Shown: positions 30,710-39,811, counted from the first letter of the stretch. The stretch: DNA of 64,000 nucleotides from Streptomyces echinatus (GCF_014203595.1 NZ_JACHJK010000002.1:824171-888170), one strand, 5' to 3'. Program-made: numbers and translations. Notes: a model not told the origin generated them from the sequence alone.

Positions 30710-31144
30710 ATGACCCCTGCCGCCCCTGGCTACACGCGCCTTGTCCGCACCAGCGGCTGGTACGACCTGATCGTCACGGCCGGTTTCGCCACACCCTGGA
30801 CGTACGCGCTGGTGCACGACCTGCTGTCCGCCGGAGGTGACGCGACCGGCCTCGGCACGATGCCCGCGCTCACCCCGATGCAGACCCTGTACGCCAACCT
30901 GATGGGCTCGGTCGTGGTGGTCTGGTCCGTCCTGCGGGTCGTACGGCCGCTGCCGCTGCACGGTCTCCTCGACGGCGTCGCGCGCGTGCTGTTCGCCCTG
31001 TGGCAGGCGTACGCGCTGACGCACGGCGGGCCGGGGGTGCTGTGGCCGTTCCTCGCCGTGGAGGTGTCGTTCGGCATCGCCCAGCTCGCCCCCTGGCTGC
31101 GCACGCGTGTGACGGCCGGCCGGGAAACGGTCCGGCATTCGTGA
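30710..31144 (+). CDS. Small integral membrane protein under MerR-type promoter
   Basis: A 144-residue protein with about four hydrophobic segments (GWYDLIVTAGFATPWTYALV, TLYANLMGSVVVVWSVLRVV, VARVLFALWQAYAL, PGVLWPFLAVEVSFGIAQLAPWL). GGAGCCCCCCG precedes the ATG. No characterised family recognised. The promoter architecture makes it the likely regulated target of the adjacent MerR protein, so a transport or efflux-associated role is possible. Confidence 0.8.
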   Translation: MTPAAPGYTRLVRTSGWYDLIVTAGFATPWTYALVHDLLSAGGDATGLGTMPALTPMQTLYANLMGSVVVVWSVLRVVRPLPLHGLLDGVARVLFALWQAYALTHGGPGVLWPFLAVEVSFGIAQLAPWLRTRVTAGRETVRHS

Positions 31145-31189
31145 ATTGGCCTTGGTCCGAGGGCTTCGGGGGCCGCTAGCGTCGGCGCC

Positions 31190-32002
31190 ATGCGCATTCG
31201 AATCGTGGACGCCTTCACCGACCGCCCCTTCGCCGGAAACCCGGCCGGGGTCCTGCTCCTGGACGACGTCTTCCCGGACGACGACTGGCTCCAGAACGTG
31301 GCCATGGAGGTCAACCACGCCGAGACGGCGTTCGCGCACCGGCTGCCCGAGGGCGGCGCGGCGGACTGGGCGCTGCGCTGGTTCACGCCCGCCACCGAGG
31401 TCGCGATGTGCGGACACGCCACCCTCGCCACGGCCCACGTCCTGCACACCACCGGCGCTCACGAGGGTCCGGTGCGGTTCGCCACCCGCAGCGGGGTGCT
31501 GATCGCCACGCCCGCCGCGGACGGTTCGTTCGCCCTCGACTTCCCGACCGCCCCGCTCACCCCGGTCGAGCTCCCGGCCGGGGTCGCCGAGGCGCTCGGC
31601 GCGGAGCCGGCCGCGGCCTTCGACACCGGCCCGAACATCGGTGACCTGCTGGTGGAGCTGGCCGACGAGAAGACCGTCCTCGGCCTCTCCCCCGACCACA
31701 AGTCCCTCGGCGCGTACTCCTCGCGCGGCATCATCGCCACGGCCCGCGCCGAGGACCCCGCGCGCGGCTACGACTACGTCTCCCGCTGCTTCTTCCCGAA
31801 CGTCGGCATCGACGAGGACCCGGTGACCGGCAGCGCCCACACCGCCCTCGCCCCGTACTGGTCCGCCCGCCTCGGCCGCGACGACCTCACCGGGCTGCAG
31901 GCCTCCCGCCGCACCGGGCTGGTCCGTACCGGCCTGCGCGGCGAGCGCACCCTGCTCACCGGCCGCGCCGTGACGGTCATCGAGGGCGAACTGCACGCCT
32001 GA
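31190..32002 (+). CDS. PhzF-family isomerase
   Basis: A 270-residue protein of the PhzF/diaminopimelate epimerase fold. It begins RIRIVDAFTDRPFAGNPAGVLLL, has the catalytic Glu45 in NHAETAF, and the second half includes FFPNVGIDEDPVTGSAHTALAPYW with the typical GSAH loop. Phenazine genes are absent, so this is one of the many PhzF-like proteins with unknown isomerase activity. Plus strand, 46 bp after the membrane protein gene. Confidence 0.9.
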   Translation: MRIRIVDAFTDRPFAGNPAGVLLLDDVFPDDDWLQNVAMEVNHAETAFAHRLPEGGAADWALRWFTPATEVAMCGHATLATAHVLHTTGAHEGPVRFATRSGVLIATPAADGSFALDFPTAPLTPVELPAGVAEALGAEPAAAFDTGPNIGDLLVELADEKTVLGLSPDHKSLGAYSSRGIIATARAEDPARGYDYVSRCFFPNVGIDEDPVTGSAHTALAPYWSARLGRDDLTGLQASRRTGLVRTGLRGERTLLTGRAVTVIEGELHA

Positions 32003-32010
32003 GGGCCCGC

Positions 32011-32790
32011 TCAGGCCGTCGGCAGCCAGCCCACCTTGCCCGCGAGGAGGGCGTAGCCGACGAACGCTCCGATGTCGAGCAGGGAGTGGGCGACGACCAG
32101 CGGGCCGACCCGGCCCCAGCGGCGGTACAGCCAGACGAACACCACGCCCATCACCATGTTGCCGAGGAAGCCGCCGATGCCCTGGTAGAGGTGGTACGAG
32201 CCGCGCAGGACCGCGCTGGCCACCAGCGCGGTCCCCGGGGTCCAGCCCAACTGGCCGAGCCGGCGCAGCAGATACCCGACGACGATGACCTCTTCGAGGA
32301 TCGCGTTCTGCATCGCGGAGAGGATCAGCACGGGGTACTTCCACCACACGTCGGGAAGCGCCTCGGGTACGACGGTGAGGTTGAAGCCGAGGCCGCGGGC
32401 GGCCAGGTAGAACGCGATGCCGGTGCTGCCGATCACGGCCGCGACCCCGGCGCCCCGGGCCAGGTCGGGCCAGGGCCGGGTGCGGTCGAAGCCGAGGGCG
32501 CGCAGGCTCGCGCCCTCGCGCAGCAGCAGATGGGCGACGAGCGCCACGGGGATCAGCGCGGTGGTGATCCCGAAGAGCTGCCAGGCCAGGTCCAGCCAGG
32601 GGCGGCCCGGTGCGGCCGAGGCGTTGAGGGTGGCCGCCTGGTCCTTGAGGCCGCCCGGCTTGGTGACCGAGCCGATGAAGCTGATCAGCGCGGACACCCC
32701 GCTCGCCCCGAGCGACAGCCCTAGGACGAGCAGCGTCTCGTCCCGCAGGATACGCCGCGGGTCCCGCCCCCGCGCCGAGGAATCGGCCAC
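32011..32790 (-). CDS. CPBP-family intramembrane metalloprotease
   Basis: A 259-residue membrane protein with the Abi/CPBP motifs: NAILEEVIVVGYLLRRL (motif 1, EExxxxR-like with Glu-Glu), SYHLYQGIGGFLGNMVMGVVFVWLYRRWG (motif 2) and VVAHSLLDIGAFV (motif 3, His). Six to eight hydrophobic segments. The start at GTG 32790 is chosen for GGAGG eight bases upstream; a GTG 14 codons earlier lacks a site. Such proteins process prenylated substrates or bacteriocin-related peptides; substrate unknown. Converges on the phzF-like gene with an 8-bp gap. Confidence 0.88.
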   Translation of the reverse strand: MADSSARGRDPRRILRDETLLVLGLSLGASGVSALISFIGSVTKPGGLKDQAATLNASAAPGRPWLDLAWQLFGITTALIPVALVAHLLLREGASLRALGFDRTRPWPDLARGAGVAAVIGSTGIAFYLAARGLGFNLTVVPEALPDVWWKYPVLILSAMQNAILEEVIVVGYLLRRLGQLGWTPGTALVASAVLRGSYHLYQGIGGFLGNMVMGVVFVWLYRRWGRVGPLVVAHSLLDIGAFVGYALLAGKVGWLPTA

Positions 32791-32948
32791 CCCGTCAGCC
32801 TCCACCTGTGCCCCTGTCTCCTGCCGGCTCACGGGCCACGGGCCCGCCTTCGCCCGGCAAGGATCGCAGAACCACCTAGGGAAACCCCGCTCACCCCACC
32901 AACCCCACACGCCCCGGCCCGCCCCGAGCACCCGCTCATGCCTCCCGG

Positions 32949-33149
32949 CCCACCGGCAGCACCGCTCATGCTCCCCGGCCCACCGGCAGCACCCGCTCAT
33001 GCTCCCCGGCCCACGTTTCTCCGCCGCAACGGCGCTCAGCCCCCGCACGGCGGACCGGCGGTCTGCTCGGCGGACCGGCGGTCTGCTCGGTGGACCGGCG
33101 GTCTGCTCGGCGAGTCGGCGGTCTGCTCGGTGGACCGGCGGTCTGCTCG
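32949..33149. repeat. Intergenic minisatellite: 30-31 bp and 20-bp tandem repeats
   Basis: Two adjoining repeat blocks. 32949-33009 holds two copies of a 30/31-bp unit (CCCACCGGCAGCACC...CATGCTCCCCGG) with a partial third upstream. 33050-33149 holds five 20-bp units (consensus GCGGACCGGCGGTCTGCTCG), four nearly identical. The region between the CPBP start and the end of the ligase-like gene has no believable coding frame. Each 20-bp unit contains a GACCGGCGGTC near-palindrome. Confidence 0.9.
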
Positions 33150-33232
33150 GTGCCGACCCCGACGCCCCCGCACCGGCCGTCCGCGCGGCGGCTCGGCCCC
33201 CGCCGCGCAGCCCGGGCCGTGGGAGCCGGGCC

Positions 33233-34750
33233 TCAGCCGAGCGGTACGGCCTCCGGCAGGCCCACCGGCCAGGTGTGCACCGGTTCCCCGACATGCATCA
33301 GCTCGGCGTACCGGCGGGTCGTCGCGGCCAGGGCGGCATCGCGGGACAGTCCCTGCTCCAGCGCCCGGTGGAAGGTGGCCGCCTGCCAGGACGCCCCGTT
33401 GACCCGGCGCCGGCAGCGTTCCTCGATCACGCCCAGATAGAGGTCACGGTCGGCGGCCTCCACACCCCACGCGTCCAGTCCCGCGGAGGCGAGCGGCAGC
33501 AGCTCGTCCCGGATCAGCGTGACGGCGTCGACCTCGCCCGTGCCGCCGTACCGTCCCCGCCGCGGCCAGACGAAGCGCGCGTCGATGCCGTGCCGGCACG
33601 CCGCGTCGAAGTTCGCCTCGGCGGCGGCGAACGGCATCCGCGTCCACACCGGCCGGGAGTCCTCGGCGAGGGCCCGGACGATCCCGTAGTAGAAGGCCGC
33701 GTTGGCGATCACGTCGGTGATGGTCGGCCCGGCCGGCAGCACCCGGTTCTCCACCCTGAGGTGCGGCACGCCGTCCGCGATGCCGTACACGGGCCGGTTC
33801 CAGCGGTAGATCGTGCCGTTGTGCAGGACCAGTTCGGCGAGCCGGGGCACTCCGCCGGCCTCGATGACCTCCAGCGGCTCCTCCTCGTCGCAGATCGGCA
33901 GCAGCGCCGGGAAGTAGCGCAGGTTCTCCTCGAACAGTTCATAGGCGGAGGACACCCACCGCTCACCGAACCAGGTGCGCGGCCGGACGCCCTGTGTCTG
34001 GAGCTCGGGCGGCCTGGTGTCGGTGGACAGCAGGAACAGCGGTGGCCGGGACTCGCGCCACAGCTCGTGACCGAACAAAAACGGTGAGTTGGCGCCGACG
34101 GCGATCTGCGGGGCGCAGGCCACCTGGGCCGCGTTCCACACGTCCGCGAATCGTCCCGGGGTGACCTGCAGATGCAACTGCACCGAGGTGCACGCGGCCT
34201 CCGGCACGATCGACTTGGACGTGCAGACCAGGTGCTCCACCCCGTCGATGTCGAGCCGGAAGTCCTCACCGCGGGCCGCGACGATCTGTTCGTTGAGGAG
34301 GGTGTACCGGTCGACCTCGGAGAGGTTGGAGGAGACCAGGTCGTCCCGGTCGAGGGTGGGCAGGATGCCGATCATCACGATGCCCGCGTCCACCTCGCCG
34401 GCCTTCCGGTCGGCATAGGCGAGCGAGATGCGCAGTTCCTCGGCGAGCCGGTCGAATACCCGTCCGCCCAATCGGTGCGGAGCGATGTTCACTTCCAGGT
34501 TGAACATGGCGAGTTCTGTTTGGAAATCGCGGCTCGCGATGCGCTCCAGTACCTGCCCGTTCAACATTTTCGGCATGCCGTCCGTCCCCGCGAGATTCAG
34601 TTCGATCTCGACTCCCATGAGGTTCTTGGGACGGTCGAATCGCTTCTCGCGCAGCAGCCGCTCCAGTCCCGTCAGGCACTTCTGGAGCTTTTCGCGGTAG
34701 CGCTGGCGATCGGACAGGTCGAACTGCCCCGCCACGACCTTCTCCCCCAT
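33233..34750 (-). CDS. Glutamate-cysteine ligase-like protein (GCS2 superfamily)
   Basis: A 505-residue ATP-dependent carboxylate-amine ligase-like protein. It shows NLMGVEIELNLAG (acidic metal-binding strand), QTELAMFNLEVNIAPHRLGG, and CTSVQLHLQVTPGRFADVWNAAQVACAPQIAVGANSPFLFG, then HNGTIYRWNRPVYG. The ATG is preceded by GGAGGG. It stands alone: no egtB-E, gshB or mshABCD genes are next to it. Streptomyces make mycothiol rather than glutathione, so the product could be a gamma-glutamyl peptide or amide of unknown role. Confidence 0.85.
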   Translation of the reverse strand: MGEKVVAGQFDLSDRQRYREKLQKCLTGLERLLREKRFDRPKNLMGVEIELNLAGTDGMPKMLNGQVLERIASRDFQTELAMFNLEVNIAPHRLGGRVFDRLAEELRISLAYADRKAGEVDAGIVMIGILPTLDRDDLVSSNLSEVDRYTLLNEQIVAARGEDFRLDIDGVEHLVCTSKSIVPEAACTSVQLHLQVTPGRFADVWNAAQVACAPQIAVGANSPFLFGHELWRESRPPLFLLSTDTRPPELQTQGVRPRTWFGERWVSSAYELFEENLRYFPALLPICDEEEPLEVIEAGGVPRLAELVLHNGTIYRWNRPVYGIADGVPHLRVENRVLPAGPTITDVIANAAFYYGIVRALAEDSRPVWTRMPFAAAEANFDAACRHGIDARFVWPRRGRYGGTGEVDAVTLIRDELLPLASAGLDAWGVEAADRDLYLGVIEERCRRRVNGASWQAATFHRALEQGLSRDAALAATTRRYAELMHVGEPVHTWPVGLPEAVPLG

Positions 34751-35319
34751 CGAAGTGTCCCTCCTCGGACGGGCGGGCCGACGCTCCGGCCGCCGGGCTC
34801 CCGGGTCAGGTGGGATGATGCCCAGCCGAAGCGATCGATAACGTCCCGCACGGGGCCGCCGCCCGCTACTCTGTCGGAATGTTCCCGGCGGCACATTCAC
34901 GAGGCATGCCGCAACTTGCACTGTCGGGTGCCCCGAACGCCTCGTGAAAAACGCCGACGACATTCAGCCGACCGTTACCGGCGCGTAGAACGAGGTCAGA
35001 CGCGCGGACCGGACCGGAAATCGGGATGAGTTCCGCAAATCGTCGACCTATTTCGGCCTTGCCGGATCAACCGGAATCAGATAGCCGAAACATCGGCCGA
35101 ACACACGTCGTATAAACTCTGTCCACAAGGCACAAGGTGGCACCCTCGGTCCCGGTTTCCGCGGAGTTCCTGTCGCCCCGGTTGACGGGCGGCAGACCGG
35201 GCCGCACCCTCGTTCACACCGACCTGGGCCCCCACCTCTCCGGCCTTCCGTGAGCAGACAGCGCCGTCCGCCCCACCCTCCCTCGCGCCGCCGCGCCTGT
35301 CGAATGAGAGGCGACCCAC
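34751..35319. other. Divergent intergenic region with long inverted repeat
   Basis: 569 bp between the ligase-like gene and the next plus-strand gene, with GC dropping to about 55-60% from 34880 to 35150. A perfect 10-bp inverted repeat (TTCACGAGGC at 34896-34905, GCCTCGTGAA at 34939-34948, 33-nt loop) is followed by AAAA. No convincing gene; it should hold both promoters. Confidence 0.45.
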
Positions 35320-35919
35320 ATGCCGCTGCACGTACCCCCTGCCCCCGCGCCTGCCCTGCGCTCCGTCCTCACCGCCCTCGGTTCCCCCACCGCGGTCCGT
35401 GAGGCCCGTACCCCCTCCCTGCGCGCCGCGCAGGGGCCGACGACCCCGGAACTCCCGCTGCCCGTCCACGTGCTGGACCGGATCACCGCGCAAGGCCTGT
35501 CCGCCACCCGGCTGACCGGCTGGCGCTTCCTGATTCGGTGCGGCGACCGTGCGGTGGCCGCGGCCGAGACCATGCTCACCCCCGACGGCTGGGCCTTCTC
35601 GCACTTCTTCGAGGGCCCGTACGTCGCCTCCACCGAGCGCGCCCTGGAGCAGGCCGAGGCGCTGCAACAGCCCTATCAGGCGCGACTGCTGTCCATGCCC
35701 GGCCTGTACATGCTCACCCTGTGGCTGCACGGGGACCGCTCCGGCGACGGCACCGAGGGGCATCCGGCCGCCACCGATCTGCTCGTCCCGCTGGCGCCGG
35801 CCCCGCCCGGCATTCCGGCACACCGCCCGTTCCGGGTCGCCGAGTTGCTTCCGGTGCTGACCCATCGGGCGACTCCTCTTCCCCTGCTCGGCTCGCCGGT
35901 GCTCGGCTCACCCGCCTGA
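35320..35919 (+). CDS. Conserved hypothetical protein (199 aa)
   Basis: Encodes MPLHVPPAPAPALRSVLTALGSPTAVREARTPSL then a folded core: ELPLPVHVLDRITAQGLSATRLTGWRFLIRCGDRAVAAAETMLTPDGWAFSHFFEGPYVASTERALEQAEAL, with a Pro-rich tail. No signal peptide or membrane segment. The codon bias is strong so it is real; I do not recognise a characterised family. It follows the long low-GC intergenic region. Confidence 0.7.
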   Translation: MPLHVPPAPAPALRSVLTALGSPTAVREARTPSLRAAQGPTTPELPLPVHVLDRITAQGLSATRLTGWRFLIRCGDRAVAAAETMLTPDGWAFSHFFEGPYVASTERALEQAEALQQPYQARLLSMPGLYMLTLWLHGDRSGDGTEGHPAATDLLVPLAPAPPGIPAHRPFRVAELLPVLTHRATPLPLLGSPVLGSPA

Positions 35920-36206
35920 CAGACGCCCGCGTACCCCGCTGCCCGGCCGGGAAGCGGGGTACGACCGTGTCCGTGCCGCTCGGCGGGCACCGTGCCGTCC
36001 GGACTAGTCCTATCCGACCACTGCGAACCATCCGAAGTGACAGTGCAGTTGGACTGAACCGTCCGGGCGGGTGACGCGTCATGAACCTGTGAGAAGCGGT
36101 GCTGTGAAATCCCTGCGGAATGACTCCCAGAGGACAACACTGGTTTCAGACCGACTCTTCACCACGGGGGACGGACATGATCACAACAGACCGAGAGATC
36201 CCACCC

Positions 36207-36413
36207 ATGTGCCAGCACCAGCCACCGTGCCCGCCAGCCGAATCCGCCGACCGGGAGTCCGCCCGCCTCGTGGCGCACCACCCGGAACAGGGGTGGAGCC
36301 TGCTGTGCAACGGCGTCCTGCTCTTCGAGGACACCGGTGAGCTGCTCCCCGACGGCCGCATCATCGCCCCGCACCGCCCGCTGGGTGCGGGTCAGGTGAT
36401 GACCGCCGCCTGA
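36207..36413 (+). CDS. DUF5999 small Cys/His protein
   Basis: A 68-residue protein, MCQHQPPCPPAESADRES..., matching the actinobacterial DUF5999 pattern through WSLLCNGVLLFEDTGELLPDG and RIIAPHRP. The N-terminal C-x-H-x3-C motif plus the later Cys could bind a metal. An ATG at 36177 with GGGGGACGG upstream would add ten residues (MITTDREIPP); the shorter form agrees with the family. Function unknown. A terminator follows. Confidence 0.82.
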   Translation: MCQHQPPCPPAESADRESARLVAHHPEQGWSLLCNGVLLFEDTGELLPDGRIIAPHRPLGAGQVMTAA

Positions 36414-36432
36414 GCACGGCACAGTGACCCGA

Positions 36433-36468
36433 GGGGCCGGCCGCACGCACCCCGTGCGCACCGGCCCC
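36433..36468. terminator. Bidirectional terminator
   Basis: Outer stem GGGGCCGG/CCGGCCCC enclosing an inner GCACG/CGTGC stem, between the DUF5999 stop (plus) and the end of the sugar-transporter operon (minus). No T tract. Confidence 0.65.
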
Positions 36469-36580
36469 GACGCATGCCGTGGGCCGGCTGCGAACGGCGG
36501 CCGGGGACGGCGGCGAGGGCAGCTGTGAGGCCCGCACGTGCCCCGGGCATGTGCGGCTCCTGCCCGTCGGGGCGGGACGG

Positions 36581-37414
36581 CTATCCCTTGGTGGCCCCGG
36601 CGGTGAGACCGCCGACGAGCTGGCGTTCGGCGACCGAGTAGAAGGCCAGGGCCGGGACCATGGCGAGCACGAGATAGGCGAAGACGCGGGCGTACTCCGC
36701 CGAGTACTGCCCCTGGAACTGCTGGACCCCGATGGGCAGGGTCCACCAGGTGCTGTCGGTGAACACCAGCAGCGGCAGGAAGAAGTTGTTCCAGCTGGTG
36801 ACCACCGCGAGGACCGAGACGGTGCCGAGCGCCGGCCGGGCCATGGGCAGCAGCACCCGCCAGAAGAACCCGAAGGCGCCGCAGCCGTCGAGCGTGGCCG
36901 CCTCCTCCAGTTCGCCGGGGATCTCCCGGAAGAAGCCGCGCAGGATGATGATCGTCATGGGCAGCCCGAAGGCCGCCTGCGGCAGGATCACACCGAGCGG
37001 ATTGTCCAGCAGGCCGAGGTGGCGCAGCAGCAGGAACAGCGGCAGGGCGGCCACCGCGAAGGGGAACATCAGCCCCATCGTGAAGACGGTGAAAAGCGCC
37101 TCCCGCCCGCGGAAGGCGAACCGCGCGAAGGAGAAGGCCGCCGCCGCGGACACGGCGACCACGAGCACGGTCGTGCCCACCGCGATCAGCGTGCTGTTGC
37201 CGACCAGCCGCCAGAAGTCGCCCGAGCCGAGGATGCCGGTGTAGTTGCCGGTCAGCCAGTGCTCGGGCAGCCCGAAGGGGTTCCTGGAGAGTTCGTCGGT
37301 GGACTTGAAGCCCGACAGCACGGCGTACAGCAGGGGCACGGCCATCAGCGCGCCGACCGCGACGAGGATCCCGTGCAGCGGCAGGGCCCGTACGGCCTTG
37401 GGTCTCCGGGTCAC
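36581..37414 (-). CDS. Carbohydrate ABC transporter permease (MalG-like)
   Basis: A 277-residue inner-membrane permease with six helices. The EAA loop is present as EIPGELEEAATLDGCGAFGFFWRVLLPMARPAL, the contact site with the ATPase. GTG start overlaps the stop of the preceding permease gene by four bases (GTGA), so translation is coupled. Last gene of a binding-protein/permease/permease operon without an ATPase gene; Streptomyces usually energise such importers with the shared ATPase MsiK. Confidence 0.93.
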   Translation of the reverse strand: MTRRPKAVRALPLHGILVAVGALMAVPLLYAVLSGFKSTDELSRNPFGLPEHWLTGNYTGILGSGDFWRLVGNSTLIAVGTTVLVVAVSAAAAFSFARFAFRGREALFTVFTMGLMFPFAVAALPLFLLLRHLGLLDNPLGVILPQAAFGLPMTIIILRGFFREIPGELEEAATLDGCGAFGFFWRVLLPMARPALGTVSVLAVVTSWNNFFLPLLVFTDSTWWTLPIGVQQFQGQYSAEYARVFAYLVLAMVPALAFYSVAERQLVGGLTAGATKG

Positions 37415-38409
37415 TTGCCGTTCCCCCTCATCGTGGTGGTTGCCCCTTCGAGGTCGCGGCGGAGCACGAACCGCTGGTAGGCGAGGGCGAAGACGAGACA
37501 GATGCCGAACATGACCACACTGACCGCGCTGGCGTAGCCGGCCTGGTAGCGCCTGAAGCCGAACTGGAACATGGTCACGGCCATCGTCTCCGAGTGGTGG
37601 TCGGGGCCGCCCTGGGTGATCACCCAGACCAGGTCGAACAGCTGGATCGACCCGATCACCGACAGGAAGACGCTGATGCGCAGGGTGGGCGCGAGCAGCG
37701 GCAGCGTGACGTTCCGGAACCGCTGCCAGGCGTTGGCACCGTCGATCAGCGCGGCCTCGGTCAACTCGGCCGGGAGGGACTGGAGTCCGGCCAGGTAGAG
37801 CATCATGTGGAAGCCGAAGTACTTCCAGGTCATGACGAGGAACAGGGTCGCCATGACGGACGAGGGGTCGGCGAACCACTCACCGCCCAGGCCGTCCAGT
37901 CCGACGGCGCCGAGGACATGGTCGGCGAGTCCGTCGTCCGGCGCGAAGACCATGCCGAACAGCACGCCGGTGATGGCCTCGGACAGGACGTACGGCGCGA
38001 AGAACAGCATCCGGTACACGGCCCGGCCGCGCAGCCGCTGGTTGAGCAGCACCGCCATGCCGAGCGCGAACGGCAGTTGCAGCGCGAGCGACAGCGCGAC
38101 CAGGACCAGGCAGCGCCAGAGGTCACCCAGGAAGACGTCGTCCTGGAAGAGCCGGGTGAAGTTGTCGCCGCCGACGTAGTCGGAGGGCATGCCGAAGCCG
38201 CCCCAGCGGAAGAGGGCGGCGTACAGCGCGAACAGCATCGGCAGCAGCACCAGTGCGATGAACAGCACCAGCGCGGGCAGCTGGAAGCCGACCGCGGTGA
38301 GCCAGTCCCGCGCGCGCCGCCGGGACCGCCCGCGGTCCGCGCGCTCGGCCGCGGGTGGGAGGCCGACGGCCGGGCCACTGCGCTTGTCCGGGAGGAAGGC
38401 CGAGGTCAT
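37411..38409 (-). CDS. Carbohydrate ABC transporter permease (MalF-like)
   Basis: A 332-residue permease. A charged 40-residue N-terminal tail (DKRSGPAV..., RADRGRSRRRARDW) precedes six membrane segments; EAA loop: SLPAELTEAALIDGANAWQRFRNVTLPLLAPTLRI. The start is six bases after the stop of the binding-protein gene and the end overlaps the MalG-like gene. Sugar specificity cannot be read from sequence. Confidence 0.93.
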   Translation of the reverse strand: MTSAFLPDKRSGPAVGLPPAAERADRGRSRRRARDWLTAVGFQLPALVLFIALVLLPMLFALYAALFRWGGFGMPSDYVGGDNFTRLFQDDVFLGDLWRCLVLVALSLALQLPFALGMAVLLNQRLRGRAVYRMLFFAPYVLSEAITGVLFGMVFAPDDGLADHVLGAVGLDGLGGEWFADPSSVMATLFLVMTWKYFGFHMMLYLAGLQSLPAELTEAALIDGANAWQRFRNVTLPLLAPTLRISVFLSVIGSIQLFDLVWVITQGGPDHHSETMAVTMFQFGFRRYQAGYASAVSVVMFGICLVFALAYQRFVLRRDLEGATTTMRGNGK

Positions 38410-38415
38410 CGCGGG

Positions 38416-39711
38416 TTACTGCGCTTCCTCGGCGGCCCCGGTGATGGACTGCGCGACCTGTTCCGGCGACTTGGACCCGGCGATGAGCGCGGCCACGCTG
38501 TCGTTGACCTCCTGGCCTACGGCGGGCGCGTACGCCTGGTCGAGGTAGAGCTGGAAACCGGTGGCGGCCTTCAACTGCGTCTGCACGGCCTTGAGGTTGG
38601 GGTCGGTGAGGACGCTCTCCGCGGCCGGCACGACCGGCAGGACGCCGGTCTTCCGCACGAGTTCCCGGTCGGTGGTCTCGGTGGCGAAGAACTTCAGGAA
38701 ATCGACGGCCGCCTGGGGGGCTCCGCTGCGCAGGGCGTGACCGCCGCCTCCGCCGAACACCTCGGTGAGCTTCCCCTCGCCGCCCTCGACCTCGGGGAAC
38801 GGGAAGAAGCCGAGGTTCGCGCCGAGGCCCTTGCCCGCGTCCGCCTCCACGACCGGGGCCCACTGCCCCATGAGTTCCATCGCCGCCCTGCCGTTGCCGA
38901 CGGTGGCGGCCTGGCCGGTCGGCGTGGAGTAGGCGGCGCCGAGGAATCCCTTCTGGAACGGCTGGAGGGTGACCAGCTCCTTCAGGTGCCGTCCGGCGTC
39001 GACGAACCCGGCGCCGGTGAAGTCCTTGCTGTCGGCGGCCTTCCGGAGCGCCCCGACACCGGCGGTACGCATCGCCAGATACGCCCAGTAGTACATCCCG
39101 GGCCACTTCTCCTTGCCCGCGAGGGCGAGCGGGGTGACGCCGGACGACTTCAGCCTGGTCACCGCTTCCAGGAAGCCGCTCCAGGTGGTCGGCGGCGCAC
39201 CGATCCCGGCCTTCCCGAAGAGCGTCCTGTTGTACCAGAACCCGATCATGCCGATGTCGAACGGGATGCCGTACGCCTTGCCGTCCAGGAGGTACGGCTC
39301 CTTCGCGACCGGCAGCAGCCCGTCCGCCCAGCTTCCGGTGCCGTCGGTGAGGTCCTCGACCAGTCCCGCGTCGACCTGCTGCTTCAGTACACCGCCGCCC
39401 CAGGTGTGGAAGATGTCCGGCAGTTTTCCGGAGGCGGTCAGCGCGGTCATCTTCGACTTGTAGGCGTCGTTCTCCAGTTGCACGATCTTGATCTTGACCT
39501 TGGGGTTCTGGGCTTCGAACTTCCGGGCGAGGCCCGCCCAGACGGTCCTGGTCGGCTCGGTGGTCGAGATGTTCCACCACTCGATGGTGGTCGTCCCCGA
39601 GGACGACCCTCCGTCCGAGCCGCCGCCGCAGCCGCTCAGCGCGGTCGCACCGAGCCCGGCGACGGAGGCCGCCAGGAAACCGCGGCGGGAGAGTGCGGGG
39701 TCGCCCATCAT
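38416..39711 (-). CDS. Sugar-binding lipoprotein of an ABC importer (SBP family 1)
   Basis: A 431-residue extracytoplasmic solute-binding protein. The signal has twin arginines and a lipobox (SRRGFLAASVAGLGATALSGC), so Tat-exported lipoprotein. The mature part matches SBP_bac_1: TTTIEWWNISTTEPTRTVWAGLARKFEAQNPKVKI, then FHTWGGGVLKQQVDAG and GIPFDIGMIGFWYNRTLFGKAGI. Two adjacent ATGs are possible starts after GAAGGAGCGC. First gene of the operon; upstream DNA contains three CGAAA...TTCG palindromes. Confidence 0.93.
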   Translation of the reverse strand: MMGDPALSRRGFLAASVAGLGATALSGCGGGSDGGSSSGTTTIEWWNISTTEPTRTVWAGLARKFEAQNPKVKIKIVQLENDAYKSKMTALTASGKLPDIFHTWGGGVLKQQVDAGLVEDLTDGTGSWADGLLPVAKEPYLLDGKAYGIPFDIGMIGFWYNRTLFGKAGIGAPPTTWSGFLEAVTRLKSSGVTPLALAGKEKWPGMYYWAYLAMRTAGVGALRKAADSKDFTGAGFVDAGRHLKELVTLQPFQKGFLGAAYSTPTGQAATVGNGRAAMELMGQWAPVVEADAGKGLGANLGFFPFPEVEGGEGKLTEVFGGGGGHALRSGAPQAAVDFLKFFATETTDRELVRKTGVLPVVPAAESVLTDPNLKAVQTQLKAATGFQLYLDQAYAPAVGQEVNDSVAALIAGSKSPEQVAQSITGAAEEAQ

Positions 39712-39720
39712 GCGCTCCTT

Positions 39721-39731
39721 CGAAACCTTCG
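39721..39731. promoter_or_regulatory. CGAAA-type palindrome, copy 1
   Basis: CGAAACCTTCG, ten bases upstream of the binding-protein start. One of three related 11-bp elements in this intergenic region. Position next to the ribosome binding site suits a repressor. Confidence 0.55.
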
Positions 39732-39811
39732 GAGTTGCTTGGGAGAGGTCCCTACCGATGAAGCGGCACCGTCAAGAGCCTGCCGCGGCATCCGTGGGAA
39801 CGCAGTGAAGC

